Below are positions 22,791 through 31,463 of a stretch of DNA of 32,603 nt, in pieces; within the stretch, counting starts at the first letter, position 1; each line of letters begins with the position of its first letter. The stretch covers positions 1 through 32,603 of the forward strand of contig LWDJ01000001.1 of the NCBI GenBank assembly GCA_002083435.1, read 5' to 3'. This stretch comes from Proteobacteria bacterium SG_bin6 (GTDB lineage: Bacteria > Pseudomonadota > Alphaproteobacteria > Sphingomonadales > Sphingomonadaceae). The translations under genes and the position numbers were made by a program. The notes beneath the pieces were generated by a model. The model was given only the letters and a program-made list of their open reading frames with translations, had not been told where the DNA came from and searched no databases.

Positions 22791-24965
22791 CTAAAACCCC
22801 AACCGCGCGCTCAGCCGCACGTCGCGCCCGGCGAGCGGCGCGAAGTCCTTCAGGAAGCTCGCGTGGCGACGCGCCTCGGCATCGAACAAATTGTTCGCGG
22901 CGAGGCGCAGCTGCAGCCGGCTCAGGCGCGGCAGCGGCTTCCAGGCGAGGCTCAGGTTCACCATCACGAAGCCGCGCGTCGGCGTTTCGAACGCGGCGAC
23001 GCGGCTTTGCGGCGTGGTCCACTCGATTTCAGCGCGCCCGTCGATCCGGTTGGAGGTGGCGCTCATCCCCGCCAGCAGGCGCAGCGGCGGGATGCGCGGC
23101 ACCGGCGCCCCGCCGGCAAGTGTCGCCTCGGTGTAATCGACCAGTGCATTACCAGCGATGGCGAGACCATGCCAGCGTCCGATCGGCACCCGGCCCTGCG
23201 CCTCGATCCCCCAATAGCGCGCCGGGGCGACGGTGAAGGCGAACACCGGCAGCCCCTGCACCAGCGCGCCGGTTTCAGCCGGAAAGATATAGCTCGAAAA
23301 ATCGGTGTAATGCGCGGCGATCGTCGCGCTGCCCCAGCGTCCCTGCCCGCGCAGCACTGCCTCGACGCCCCAGCTGCGCTCGATCGGGAGCGCGGGGTTG
23401 CCAATCAACTGGCCTTGGGTGCCGGGGTCGATGCCCTGGGTGAGCAATTCCTCGACCACCGGCGCGCGCTCTAGATAGCTGGCGTTGAGCGCGAGCTTCC
23501 ATTGGGGCAGCAGCGCATAATTGGCGCCGCCCGAAATCGCCCAGACGCCAAAACCGCGCCCAAGTGGCGGGTTGCGCAGGATGGGATCGACCACCGCGCG
23601 CACGTCGCTCTGGTCGAAACGCACCGCGCCCTCCAGCTTCAGCCGGCCGAGATCGAGATCGTGCAGCGCGAACAGCGCATATTGCCGGGTGCGGTTGGGC
23701 GGCAGCAGCGGCGCCGCGCCCAGCACCTTGAAATCGCGATCGGCATAGGAAGCGCCAAGCGTCGCGCGCCAGGCATGGCGGCCGAACACCGCTTCCACCC
23801 GGCTTTCATAGCCCAGGTTGCGGAACGCCGCCGAGATCGGGCCACCGCGCACGATCTCGAAATGGCGGTAATCGGCCCAGGCGAAGCGCCCCCGCAGCGT
23901 GCTCAGCAGCCCCGCAGGCAGGTCCACTTCAAACCGGCCGTCGATGCGGAGCTGGTTGAGCGCGATATAGGTGTCGGGCTGCGGCGTTGCCGGATCGAGC
24001 GATAGCCGCGTCGGCAGGCCATATTGATTGCCGTAGTTGGAGAGCGAAAAGCCCGCATGGCCGCCGCCGAACACCGCGCTCAGCCCCCCGCCCACTTCCC
24101 AGGTCTGGAACCCGGTATTGGGGAGCGGCCCGCGCAGCCGCGCCAGCCGCGCGATCGCCAGATCGGGCGAGGCAGCGGCGATGGCGCGCGCGATCGGCGC
24201 GAGGATGAACCCGCCGGTCTCGACCGAATCGCCGCGCAGATACTGGCTATCGAAATGCGCGACCCAGGGGCCACCGAGCGGCGCATCGACGCGGGCGCCG
24301 AAGCTCGCCTCGGTGGCGGCGCTGCCATAGCCGAGCTGCGTCGTCGCCTCGATCCCAGCGGGCGCGCGGCGCGGGATGCGGCCGCTGACGGTGTTCACCA
24401 CCCCGCCGTTCGATCCCGAAGCATAGAGCAGCGCGGCCGGTCCACGCAGCAGCTCGATCCGGTCGGCGACCAGCGGATTGAGCGCGACCGCGTGATCGGG
24501 GCTGGTGTTCGATACGTCGAGCGTCCCCACTCCGTCGATGAGCAACCGCCCGCGCTCGCCCTGAAACCCGCGCAGCACCGGGCGCGACGCGCTGGGGCCG
24601 AAGGCGGTGGAACTGATGCCGGGTTGATGCGCGAGCGTCTCGCCGATCGTCGCGCGAGCGCGGGCAACGAGTTCGTCGCCCGAAAGTACCGCGCCGCTCG
24701 CGACCAGGCTGGTCTGGCGACGCACCCGCGCGCCGGTGACGACGACGTCGGGTGGCAACGCCGCCATCGGCGCCATCTGTGCCACCTCGGTGGGCGTCAT
24801 GCCCTCGATCGCGGGCATGTCGGGCGGTAACGGAGATTGTTGTGCCGGGGCGGACGACGCAGTCGGGTCGGCGGGTGTCTGCGCGTCCGCCCCGGCAGCG
24901 GCGGCGCCAGCAATCGCCAGCGCCGCACTTAGGGTGGCCAGTTGGATAGGGGACAGGCTGGTCAC
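22791..24965 (-). CDS. TonB-dependent receptor, ZnuD-like
   Basis: Outer-membrane TonB-dependent transporter of 724 residues. A signal peptide (about 1-29) is followed by a Pro/Ala/Met-rich spacer, DVVVTGARVRRQ as TonB-box region, and the plug with SRPVLRGFQGERGRLLIDGV, SNTSPDHAVALNPLVADRIE and LLRGPAALLYASGSNGGVVN. The S-P-D-H and V-N-T-V-S-G-R-I-P elements recall ZnuD-type zinc receptors, but no His-rich loop was found, so zinc is only a suggestion. The barrel ends in LSARLGF with terminal Phe. Start is GTG 24965, 22 nt after the stop of the unknown exported protein gene, which must be in the same operon; no clear ribosome site is seen for it. Confidence 0.88.
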   Translation of the reverse strand: MTSLSPIQLATLSAALAIAGAAAAGADAQTPADPTASSAPAQQSPLPPDMPAIEGMTPTEVAQMAPMAALPPDVVVTGARVRRQTSLVASGAVLSGDELVARARATIGETLAHQPGISSTAFGPSASRPVLRGFQGERGRLLIDGVGTLDVSNTSPDHAVALNPLVADRIELLRGPAALLYASGSNGGVVNTVSGRIPRRAPAGIEATTQLGYGSAATEASFGARVDAPLGGPWVAHFDSQYLRGDSVETGGFILAPIARAIAAASPDLAIARLARLRGPLPNTGFQTWEVGGGLSAVFGGGHAGFSLSNYGNQYGLPTRLSLDPATPQPDTYIALNQLRIDGRFEVDLPAGLLSTLRGRFAWADYRHFEIVRGGPISAAFRNLGYESRVEAVFGRHAWRATLGASYADRDFKVLGAAPLLPPNRTRQYALFALHDLDLGRLKLEGAVRFDQSDVRAVVDPILRNPPLGRGFGVWAISGGANYALLPQWKLALNASYLERAPVVEELLTQGIDPGTQGQLIGNPALPIERSWGVEAVLRGQGRWGSATIAAHYTDFSSYIFPAETGALVQGLPVFAFTVAPARYWGIEAQGRVPIGRWHGLAIAGNALVDYTEATLAGGAPVPRIPPLRLLAGMSATSNRIDGRAEIEWTTPQSRVAAFETPTRGFVMVNLSLAWKPLPRLSRLQLRLAANNLFDAEARRHASFLKDFAPLAGRDVRLSARLGF

Positions 24966-24987
24966 CCGGCTCGGGACACGGTTGAGT

Positions 24988-26202
24988 TTAGTTGATACGA
25001 TAAACCACCGGGCAGTTGACCACGAAGCCCACCGCGCGGAACGGCCCGCCGTCCAGGCTCTTCAGGAAGCCGCGCGTATCCATCTCGGCGGCCTGCAGCG
25101 CGCTGGTGATGCGATAGCGATAACCCTTCTGGATTGCCTCGTCGGTCCACACCAGCGGGAAGATGCGCCACATCGGCGAATAGTCCAGATTGATCGTGGG
25201 GATGCCGCCAAGCACGTTCAGCGGGCCGCCCTCGCCGCTCAGCGCGCTCACCAGACCCTGGCGGTGCGGATTGTCCTTGCCGGTCGCGCCGTTCACCACG
25301 ACAACGATGCGCTCGGCTGATTCACCCGGCGAGGCATCCTCGAGCGCGAACGGCAGATCCTTGAGCGCCGGCGCGTAGATGGCGTTTTCAAGCGTCGCGA
25401 CCAGCGGATCGTTCGCCTCGGTGGAGAGATACTGGATCGGCTTGTCGAAGGTATAGCCCAGCGTCAGCTTGAGCGTGACGGTTTCGTCACGCGGGCAGAT
25501 CGCGACAACCTTGTCATGCACCTTGCTGTAATCGGCGTTGCCGTCGCACATCGTGTTGAGCTCGGCCTCGCTCGCCATCGAGACGACGGGGGCATTGAAG
25601 ATCACCGATTTGGCCGAGTTATCGATATAGACCATGGGCGTATAGGCGGCGTCCCCCACCGCGCCCGGCTGGAAGCTCTTGGGCGGGAACGGCGCATTGG
25701 CCGGGCCGGGAACGATCGACAGCGCCGGCTTGAAGTCCACCGAGCCGGCATTGAAGGTGAAGGTGCCGTCCTTCTCGATCGTCGCGTGGCGGGTGGCGGC
25801 GCCCGTGAGGCCATAGGCCATTTTCGGCGAGTAGTTGACGCCGCTCAAATTGGCGAGGTTCTCATCGGTGGTGTCGGTAATGATGAACCAAACCGGGCGG
25901 CCATCCTTCAGCTTGCCCTTGCGCAGCGGCAGCGTCGCGGTGCCCTTCTCGAGATCGACATGGGCCGATTTCATCAACAGCACCGGCCCAAGAAATTCAG
26001 GCTTCACCTCCGAAGGTGAAGGTTGCGCGACGATCGTGCGCTGATCTTGATAAATCGAGGCTGGCGCGCGGCGTACCTCGTCGAGGGGCTTGCCCTCTTT
26101 ACCGCGCACAACGACTTCCCCTGCGAAAGCGCTTGTCGCGGTTCCGGTCAGTAGGATGCCGGCCAGGATCGCGGCCTTCTTCGTGATGGCTTTCGACAAC
26201 AT
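24988..26202 (-). CDS. Exported protein of unknown function, 404 residues
   Basis: I recognise no functional family. A Sec signal peptide (AITKKAAILAGILLTGTATS) with cleavage after AFA at residue 27 sends it to the periplasm or outside. The mature part has a beta-rich look, with GRPVWFIITDTTDENLANLS, GVNYSPKMAYGLTG, GTFTFNAGSVDFKPALSIVP and TINLDYSPMWRIFPLVWTDE as striking segments, and three Cys (C219, C236, C397), so one disulfide is possible. It is Lys-richer than its neighbours. The ATG has AGGAGA five bases upstream. It leads an operon with the ZnuD-like receptor and is divergent from an AraC gene, suggesting a regulated substrate-binding or surface role; that is inference from context. 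Confidence 0.85.
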   Translation of the reverse strand: MLSKAITKKAAILAGILLTGTATSAFAGEVVVRGKEGKPLDEVRRAPASIYQDQRTIVAQPSPSEVKPEFLGPVLLMKSAHVDLEKGTATLPLRKGKLKDGRPVWFIITDTTDENLANLSGVNYSPKMAYGLTGAATRHATIEKDGTFTFNAGSVDFKPALSIVPGPANAPFPPKSFQPGAVGDAAYTPMVYIDNSAKSVIFNAPVVSMASEAELNTMCDGNADYSKVHDKVVAICPRDETVTLKLTLGYTFDKPIQYLSTEANDPLVATLENAIYAPALKDLPFALEDASPGESAERIVVVVNGATGKDNPHRQGLVSALSGEGGPLNVLGGIPTINLDYSPMWRIFPLVWTDEAIQKGYRYRITSALQAAEMDTRGFLKSLDGGPFRAVGFVVNCPVVYRIN

Positions 26203-26574
26203 CGGTTTCTCCTGTTCAGCGACTTCCGCTCATCGCGCATCTATTGCGTGGCGGCGCCGAAATGCCGTGAATCGAGCAGGCACGCTTTCAGGTTCGCGGT
26301 CGCTTTTGTGGATGCTTGCCCGGTCGAGGGTGGCGCTCGACGATTATGTTCGAAAACCGACAAGAGGCATCTGACTCACAAAATTTCACGGCGACAATCG
26401 GTTGCCGACGTCACCTTGGCGGCTGGTTGGCTGTTTTCCGGCACTTCCGCTTTATTGCGGTTCTGCCGCTCGACCCCTTGCGCCTGTGTCACGATCGACC
26501 GAGCTAGCACCCACGGGTTGGCAGCGATGAAGCAGCAATGTGCTGCCGTTACCCAGCGACCAGGGAGTCTACCG
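26203..26574. promoter_or_regulatory. Divergent control region between exported-protein operon and AraC gene
   Basis: About 370 bases without a supported gene, the longest gap in the window. The plus-strand frame upstream of the AraC gene is open through most of it but has no AraC homology and no ribosome site. A hairpin in the AraC leader pairs GCAGCA (26532-26537) with TGCTGC (26541-26546); an alternative pairs GGCAGC (26520-26525) with GCTGCC (26542-26547). Promoters for both directions must lie here, but I could not assign boxes with confidence. Confidence 0.55.
26562..26567 (+). promoter_or_regulatory. Ribosome site deciding the AraC start
   Basis: AGGGAG seven bases before ATG 26575 favours that start over ATG 26527, which has no such site. 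Confidence 0.65.
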
Positions 26575-27483
26575 ATGTGCAACGCGCTTAGGCCGAACGA
26601 CCTGATGTACCACGGCGTCACCGGTAGCGCCGGGTATGACGCGATCCAATTCTCGCTGCCACCCGTCGCCGAGCTCGTTTATCTTCATGCAGACCGGTTG
26701 AGCATGGTCCGTCATCTCGGTGCGCGCGGCGATGGCCAGGTACGCGTTCGCAGCCATGATGATGGACACGCCGCGCTGCTCGTCAATCTGGGGGCGCAGG
26801 GTCGCTGTCGCGGTCAGATCGATGGCGAACAGATCGACAAGCCGTTGCTGCGTCATCATGTCAGTTTCGTGCCGGCGGGCACGGTCGCCGACGTCGAATG
26901 CCCTGCCGGGCACAGCGCGCTGATCCTCTGTATCCCGCGCGAATATCTCGCACAGCTGACGTGCGAACTGGGCACCGGGATACCGACAGCCTTCCATGCT
27001 GAACCGCATCAGCGGCTCGCGCAGCTCGTGATGATGATCGAGCAAGAAATGCGCGCGCCCAGCTTGGCGTCCGATCTGCTGGTGGAGGGGCTGATGCGGG
27101 CGATCGCGGCGGTGCTGGTGCGCAGCAACGATCCAGGCCCGCGCGAACGGGTGCATCTGTCACCCGCCAAGCTCAGCCGGGTGCTGGCTTATATCGAGGC
27201 CAATCTCGATAGCGACATCAGCCTGAGCGCTTTGGCGGCGGTTGCGGGCCTCTCGCCCTTCCACTTCTCGCGAACCTTCAAGCTGGCGACGGGCGAAAGC
27301 CCCTATCATTATGTCAGCCTCCGCCGCCTCGCCCGCGCGCAGCAATTGCTGAGCGACAGCCAGCTGCCGCTGGTGCAGATCGCGCTCGAATGCGGCTTCG
27401 CGAGCCAATCGCACTTCACATCGGTGTTCAGCAAAGCGCTCGGCACCTCGCCAGGGCGCTATCGCCGCGAATATGTTCGATAA
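26575..27483 (+). CDS. AraC-family transcriptional regulator
   Basis: DNA-binding regulator of 302 residues. The C-terminal third holds two helix-turn-helix units typical of AraC/XylS: ISLSALAAVAGLSPFHFSRT with KLATGESPYHYVSLRRLARA, and LVQIALECGFASQSHFTSVF followed by KALGTSPGRYRREYV. The N-terminal part (about 10-180) is a cupin-like sensor (SHDDGHAALLVNLGAQGRCR; HHVSFVPAGTVADVECPAGH). It is divergent from the exported protein/TonB receptor operon and 94 nt upstream of an outer-membrane-type gene on the same strand, so both are candidate targets. Effector is unknown. Start chosen by ribosome site; ATG 26527 is possible. Confidence 0.9.
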   Translation: MCNALRPNDLMYHGVTGSAGYDAIQFSLPPVAELVYLHADRLSMVRHLGARGDGQVRVRSHDDGHAALLVNLGAQGRCRGQIDGEQIDKPLLRHHVSFVPAGTVADVECPAGHSALILCIPREYLAQLTCELGTGIPTAFHAEPHQRLAQLVMMIEQEMRAPSLASDLLVEGLMRAIAAVLVRSNDPGPRERVHLSPAKLSRVLAYIEANLDSDISLSALAAVAGLSPFHFSRTFKLATGESPYHYVSLRRLARAQQLLSDSQLPLVQIALECGFASQSHFTSVFSKALGTSPGRYRREYVR

Positions 27484-27577
27484 CAGCGCAGAGATCCGCA
27501 ATCGGTATACGAAACGAAGAATATTATCTCCCCAACCGATCATATCTATCCTGAGCCGCTAATAAAAGGGCTCGAAT

Positions 27578-28501
27578 ATGACCGGTATTATCAAGGGCGG
27601 GTTCTTCGCCTTATCTATCGCATTGGTTGCTTCGCCAACGATTTGCCTTGCTGATCCGATCGACCCGGCAGCAGCCACAGCTGAACCTCCTGTGGGCGAG
27701 CCGGCGATCGCCGTTACCCAAGTCGATCCCGCCCCGGCTCCGCGCGAATGGACGCCGCTTAAATTCAGCAACTTTGGCAAGGAATTCACCGAGCGGTGGA
27801 TCCCCGTACCAAACGGCACCAGCGGCGCGCCACGTCAGGGTTGGCTGGCGACAGCGGATGGCTTCTTCACCCGCGAATTTCACCTCGCCTATGATTATAC
27901 TGACAGTCGTGGGCCGGATGCCCATGAGGTGCTGGTACGCTTCAACTATCCCTTGTCGCGCCGCTTCTGGGCCGGGCTCGAGGTGCCCTTCTATCAGCGC
28001 CTTACCAATGGACGCGACAATTTCGGCGACATCACCTTGTCGACGCTCGTGATGCTCGCCGAAACGCGCAACCTGTCGATCAACACCGGCGTCGGCTGGC
28101 GGCTGCCAACCGGATCAGTGCTACTGGGCAACAACCGTTTCTCCCCCACCCCACAGGTGAACGTGTTCACCGACGTTGGCCACGGCTTCTCGTTGCGCGG
28201 GCGCGTCGGCTACCAGTTCGCCGATCGCGGCGACGCGGACGCGGTCGTCGTCAACGCGACGATCGGGCAAACGGTGACGCCACATTCCAAAACGCCGTTC
28301 GGCGATCTTACCTGGTATGTCGCTGCAAACTGGTCCCAGCCGGTGACCCGCAACGCGCCGAGCTTCGTCAGCATCACGCCGGGCCTGCGTACCCATCTGG
28401 GCGGCAATCTGTTTTTGTTGGGCGGCATCACCTTCCCGGTTACGCCCTATCGCGACTCGTTCCGTGAGCGGTTCATCGTTCAGATCGTTCAGGGTTTCTG
28501 A
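27578..28501 (+). CDS. Outer-membrane beta-barrel-type protein (MetA-pathway/transporter-like)
   Basis: Predicted exported protein of 307 residues with signal peptide (IIKGGFFALSIALVASPTIC, cleavage after CLA). The mature part alternates hydrophobic and polar residues in strands, for example FFTREFHLAYDYTDSRGPD, FNYPLSRRFWAGLEVPFYQR, LSINTGVGWRLPTGSVLLGN and FLLGGITFPVTPYRDSFRER, matching the broad 'MetA pathway of phenol degradation' or transporter barrel group. It is not clear that the name reflects function. The ATG is preceded by AAAAGGG at seven bases. The 94 bases before it are A+T-rich and probably hold its own promoter. It follows the AraC gene and may belong to its regulon. Confidence 0.75.
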   Translation: MTGIIKGGFFALSIALVASPTICLADPIDPAAATAEPPVGEPAIAVTQVDPAPAPREWTPLKFSNFGKEFTERWIPVPNGTSGAPRQGWLATADGFFTREFHLAYDYTDSRGPDAHEVLVRFNYPLSRRFWAGLEVPFYQRLTNGRDNFGDITLSTLVMLAETRNLSINTGVGWRLPTGSVLLGNNRFSPTPQVNVFTDVGHGFSLRGRVGYQFADRGDADAVVVNATIGQTVTPHSKTPFGDLTWYVAANWSQPVTRNAPSFVSITPGLRTHLGGNLFLLGGITFPVTPYRDSFRERFIVQIVQGF

Positions 28502-28521
28502 AGCGCTTGCGCCGCCGCGCC

Positions 28522-29469
28522 TTAGCGACAGGCGCGGCGGAATTCGGCCGGCGTGTGACCGATCAACGCCCGGAAGCGCTCGCTGAAGCGCGCCGGGCTC
28601 GAAAAACCGGTCTCGGCGGCGATCTCGGCGATCGAGCGGTCGCCGGCGCGCAGTTCGTCGACCGCGGCAGCTACGCGCTCGGCGATGACGAAAGCATAGG
28701 GGGTGAGCCCGGTCGCAGCGCGAAACGCGCGGATGAAGTGATAGCGGCTCATGCCCCCCTCCGCCGCGAGCGTATCGAGTGTGATCGGCATGGCGAGGTG
28801 CGCGCGGACATAATCACGTACCCGCGCGACCCGTGCCGGCGGCAAGGGCGCATCGACCAACGCGCGCGGCGTCGGCCCGGTGAGCGTCGCCAGCCGCAGG
28901 TTGAGCCGGGTTAGACGCGCCTCGGCCGCCAGCGGATCGGTACCGCTATCAGCGAGCAGCAGTTCAAACAGCGCCCGCACGATCGCATCGCCGCGCCCCA
29001 GTTGGTCGGCGAAGCGAACCTGGTTTGGCGCGACGCCATAGGTCTCGGAAACGTCGTGCGCGAAGCGGTCGGGATGGAGGAACAGATGCGCGAAATCGAT
29101 CGGCCCGGCGGTGAGCCAACGATAGCTGCTGCCCGCCGGCACCATGGTAAAGGCGCCGCTACCAATATCGACATGCGCGGTGCCCAGACCGCCGGAACGA
29201 ACGATGCGCTTCGGCCCGCCGAGGTGCAGGACGAGCAAATGATGATCGAGCGGCGGCTGCATCATTGCGGGCGCGGTGCTCGACCAGCGCTGGATCAGCG
29301 CGCCCGACAGATGATTGCACACCGCGACCGGCGGCCGCCCCTCGGCCCATTCGGCCCAGGCATTAGGGGGCAACCAATCACGCCCGCGCAGCCGGCGCTG
29401 GCGACGCGAGCCCCCCGCCGAATGCGGCGATGGGAGTGCTCCCAGCGGTAGGCGATTGGCGACAGTCAC
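28522..29469 (-). CDS. AraC-family transcriptional regulator
   Basis: Regulator of about 315 residues. The C-terminal two helix-turn-helix units read ITLDTLAAEGGMSRYHFIRA with FRAATGLTPYAFVIAERVAA, and SIAEIAAETGFSSPARFSER followed by FRALIGHTPAEFRRACR. The N-terminal part is an AraC_binding_2-like sensor (LDHHLLVLHLGGPKRIVRSG; GSGAFTMVPAGSSYRWLTAG). The frame is open 42 codons further upstream, but GTG 29469 (or TTG 29472) follows AAAGGG at suitable distance and the upstream part shows no family match. It is divergent from the peroxiredoxin-like gene (173 nt between starts) and could control it. It converges on the outer-membrane-type gene, 20 nt between stops. Confidence 0.87.
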   Translation of the reverse strand: MTVANRLPLGALPSPHSAGGSRRQRRLRGRDWLPPNAWAEWAEGRPPVAVCNHLSGALIQRWSSTAPAMMQPPLDHHLLVLHLGGPKRIVRSGGLGTAHVDIGSGAFTMVPAGSSYRWLTAGPIDFAHLFLHPDRFAHDVSETYGVAPNQVRFADQLGRGDAIVRALFELLLADSGTDPLAAEARLTRLNLRLATLTGPTPRALVDAPLPPARVARVRDYVRAHLAMPITLDTLAAEGGMSRYHFIRAFRAATGLTPYAFVIAERVAAAVDELRAGDRSIAEIAAETGFSSPARFSERFRALIGHTPAEFRRACR

Positions 29470-29642
29470 CAAGCTATCCCTTTGATCGCGCTGGCCCTTA
29501 CGCCAATCGCTGCCTCTGGACACCAGATTAGCGTCAACCCGGCATGACAGGGTGTATCGTTTCGATGCGTGGCGCGGCGTCGACCAGTAGTGCATAAAAG
29601 CACGATCGGTGCCACCGGGGCTAGCACGGAAAGGCCAAGAAC

Positions 29643-30368
29643 TTGAACGATGTCGTTCGAGAACTCGATAAGGCGGCCGAATCAGCGATCGGCCTCGACG
29701 CCCCGCTGGCCGAGAAGCTGGCTGTCGTCACCCGGCGCTTGATAAGTGTAAGCCCCAAATTTGTTGCGGCGATCGAACAGTTTATCAACCGCTTGGAACA
29801 TGCCGGCGCCGGCCTCCAGGCCCCGCGCGCCGGTCAACCAATGCCGGCTTTCCGTTTGCCCGATCATGCGCATCGGCTGGTATCGCTCGCTGAGCTGCTC
29901 GATCAGGGGCCCGTCGCGATCGTCGTCATTAGGGGCCATTGGTGCCATTATTGCCGCGTCCAAGTTGCCGATCTCGCGGCGGCCGCGGGCCGAGCGCGGC
30001 TGGTGTTCATCTCCGCCGAAACTCACGGCCCGGCCGCCGCCCTCCGCGCGAAAATAGGAGACGATGCCGTGTTCCTGTGCGATGTCGGCGCGGGCTATTT
30101 GCTGTCGATAGGGCTCGCGGTGTTGATAGACCCCAGAGTCGCCCGGCAGATCGAAGCGGCGGGGGTCGACGTGCCGAGTTACCATAATGGCGGCGGGTGG
30201 ATCGTGCCGATCCCGGCGGTGTTCGTGGTCGACCGGGACGGCGTGATCCGGGTTGCCCATGTCGATCCGGACTATCGTCGGCGGCTCGATCTGCGTGCGG
30301 TGTTAGCTACGCTCACGCCGCCGCCGGGGGCGCTACCGCCGACCAATCCGCCGACCGCAGCAGGTTGA
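29643..30368 (+). CDS. PRX_like2-type peroxiredoxin/AhpC-TSA protein
   Basis: Thioredoxin-fold redox protein of 241 residues. After a helical N-terminus, the domain starts at about 65 (AGQPMPAFRLPDHAHRLVSL) and reaches the active site VIRGHWCHYCRVQVADL with C101 and C104 as a C-x-x-C pair. The later pieces GVDVPSYHNGGGWIVPIPAV and FVVDRDGVIRVAHVDPDYRR match the PRX_like2 group, known for peroxide or disulfide reduction of uncertain substrate. The usual W-C-P-Y-C is W-C-H-Y-C here. The start is TTG 29643, with AAGG upstream; no in-frame ATG exists near. Its Pro-rich tail overlaps the convergent LysR gene by 56 nt. AraC upstream and LysR downstream are candidate regulators. Confidence 0.86.
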   Translation: MNDVVRELDKAAESAIGLDAPLAEKLAVVTRRLISVSPKFVAAIEQFINRLEHAGAGLQAPRAGQPMPAFRLPDHAHRLVSLAELLDQGPVAIVVIRGHWCHYCRVQVADLAAAAGRARLVFISAETHGPAAALRAKIGDDAVFLCDVGAGYLLSIGLAVLIDPRVARQIEAAGVDVPSYHNGGGWIVPIPAVFVVDRDGVIRVAHVDPDYRRRLDLRAVLATLTPPPGALPPTNPPTAAG

Positions 30369-31221
30369 CGAGCGCCGCCGCCTCGCGCGGCTGCGGCCGG
30401 CCGGTCACCGCATAAATCGCGATCGTGCGCGAAAGCGGAAGTCCCAGGCCGCGCCGGCGCCGCAGCTGCGTGTCCGCAAGGCCGCTGGCCGGCACCAGGC
30501 CCACACCCACCCCTGCCTCGACCAGGGCGATCATGTCATCGCATTGATCGACCTCGTGCGCGCGGCCGGAATCGACCCCCGCCGCTTCCAGCGCCGCTAC
30601 CGCGCCGCAGTTCAACCCCGCCCCGCGATGGAGGACGAAGGTCTCGCCCGCCTGCGCCGCCGCCAACACCGGGACCGCGCCGGCCTCCGCCGCGAGCGGA
30701 TGGTCGGCGGGGAACAGCAGATCGAAACCCTCGGTGAAGATCGGCCGCGCCTCGAACCGATCCCAGTCATCCTCGAGCAGCCCGCAGATCGCCAGATCCG
30801 CCTCGCCACGCTTCAACATCGCCGCGATCCCGTCCGGCGCGGCGCGGCGCAGCTTCAGCCGTAACCCTGGAAAAACGCGCCGCAGCTCGCGCAGCATCGG
30901 CATGATCAGTTGCAGATCGAGCACACGCGCGATCGCGAGCCGCAACGTCGTCGCCTCTCCCGCCGTCACCGCCGCTGCCAGCGCCTTGGCCGAGACTGCG
31001 CTGTCATAACACTGGCGCAGCATCGGGAGCAGTCGCGTGCCCAGTTCGGTCAGATGGGTAAACCGCCCCTCGCGGCGGATCAGTTCATCACCGAGCTCTG
31101 CCTCAAGCAGCTTGATACCACGCGTCAGCGCGGGCTGGCTCACTTGGCACTGCGCCGCCGCACGGGTGAAATTGAGCGTTTCGGCCACCGCCAGAAAATA
31201 GCGGACCTGTTGCATTTCCAT
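30313..31221 (-). CDS. LysR-family transcriptional regulator
   Basis: Regulator of 302 residues. The N-terminal winged helix-turn-helix is typical (QQVRYFLAVAETLNFTRAAA; CQVSQPALTRGIKLLEAELG), with a substrate-binding domain from about 90 (LRLAIARVLDLQLIMPMLRE; GEADLAICGLLEDDWDRFEA; IALVEAGVGVGLVPASGLAD). The ATG at 31221 follows GGGAGG (30230-series numbering not needed: bases 31230-31235 on the opposite strand) by eight bases, so the start is secure. It overlaps the tail of the peroxiredoxin-like gene by 56 nt in convergent orientation, allowing antisense interference. Target and effector are unknown. Confidence 0.92.
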   Translation of the reverse strand: MEMQQVRYFLAVAETLNFTRAAAQCQVSQPALTRGIKLLEAELGDELIRREGRFTHLTELGTRLLPMLRQCYDSAVSAKALAAAVTAGEATTLRLAIARVLDLQLIMPMLRELRRVFPGLRLKLRRAAPDGIAAMLKRGEADLAICGLLEDDWDRFEARPIFTEGFDLLFPADHPLAAEAGAVPVLAAAQAGETFVLHRGAGLNCGAVAALEAAGVDSGRAHEVDQCDDMIALVEAGVGVGLVPASGLADTQLRRRRGLGLPLSRTIAIYAVTGRPQPREAAALVNLLRSADWSAVAPPAAA

Positions 31222-31378
31222 GTGGCTGGCCTCCCGTCAGTGCGCGATGTTCTGTGCTAGGTTCGCGGCGAGTCGAAAGACCGTTACAACGGGGAGGGAG
31301 CGGGTACAGAGTTGGTCTATGGTCATCTTCATACAGGCGGGCCATCCGTTACGCGATTTCCGTTCGATGACGATTGCC

Positions 31379-31398
31379 AAGCTTCGTGAACGAAGCTT
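31379..31398. repeat. Perfect palindrome upstream of tRNA-Gly
   Basis: AAGCTTCGT (31379-31387) and ACGAAGCTT (31390-31398) are exact inverted copies around a 2-base centre. No T-run follows on the plus strand. It could be a hairpin or a protein-binding dyad in the 240-base gap between the LysR gene and the tRNA; no gene is supported in that gap. Confidence 0.5.
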
Positions 31399-31463
31399 TC
31401 CGAAAGTTGCGCTCGCCGCTGGTTGACGCCTTACCCGCGACTGTGCCAAGGCACGGGCATCTC

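Noticed and set aside
26248..26574. N-terminal extension of the AraC gene
   Set aside because: The frame is open but lacks a ribosome site and family similarity, and would fill the whole divergent control region; AGGGAG before ATG 26575 fits better.
31220..31426. Small plus-strand ORF upstream of tRNA-Gly
   Set aside because: No ribosome site, no recognisable domain, and it contains the perfect palindrome.
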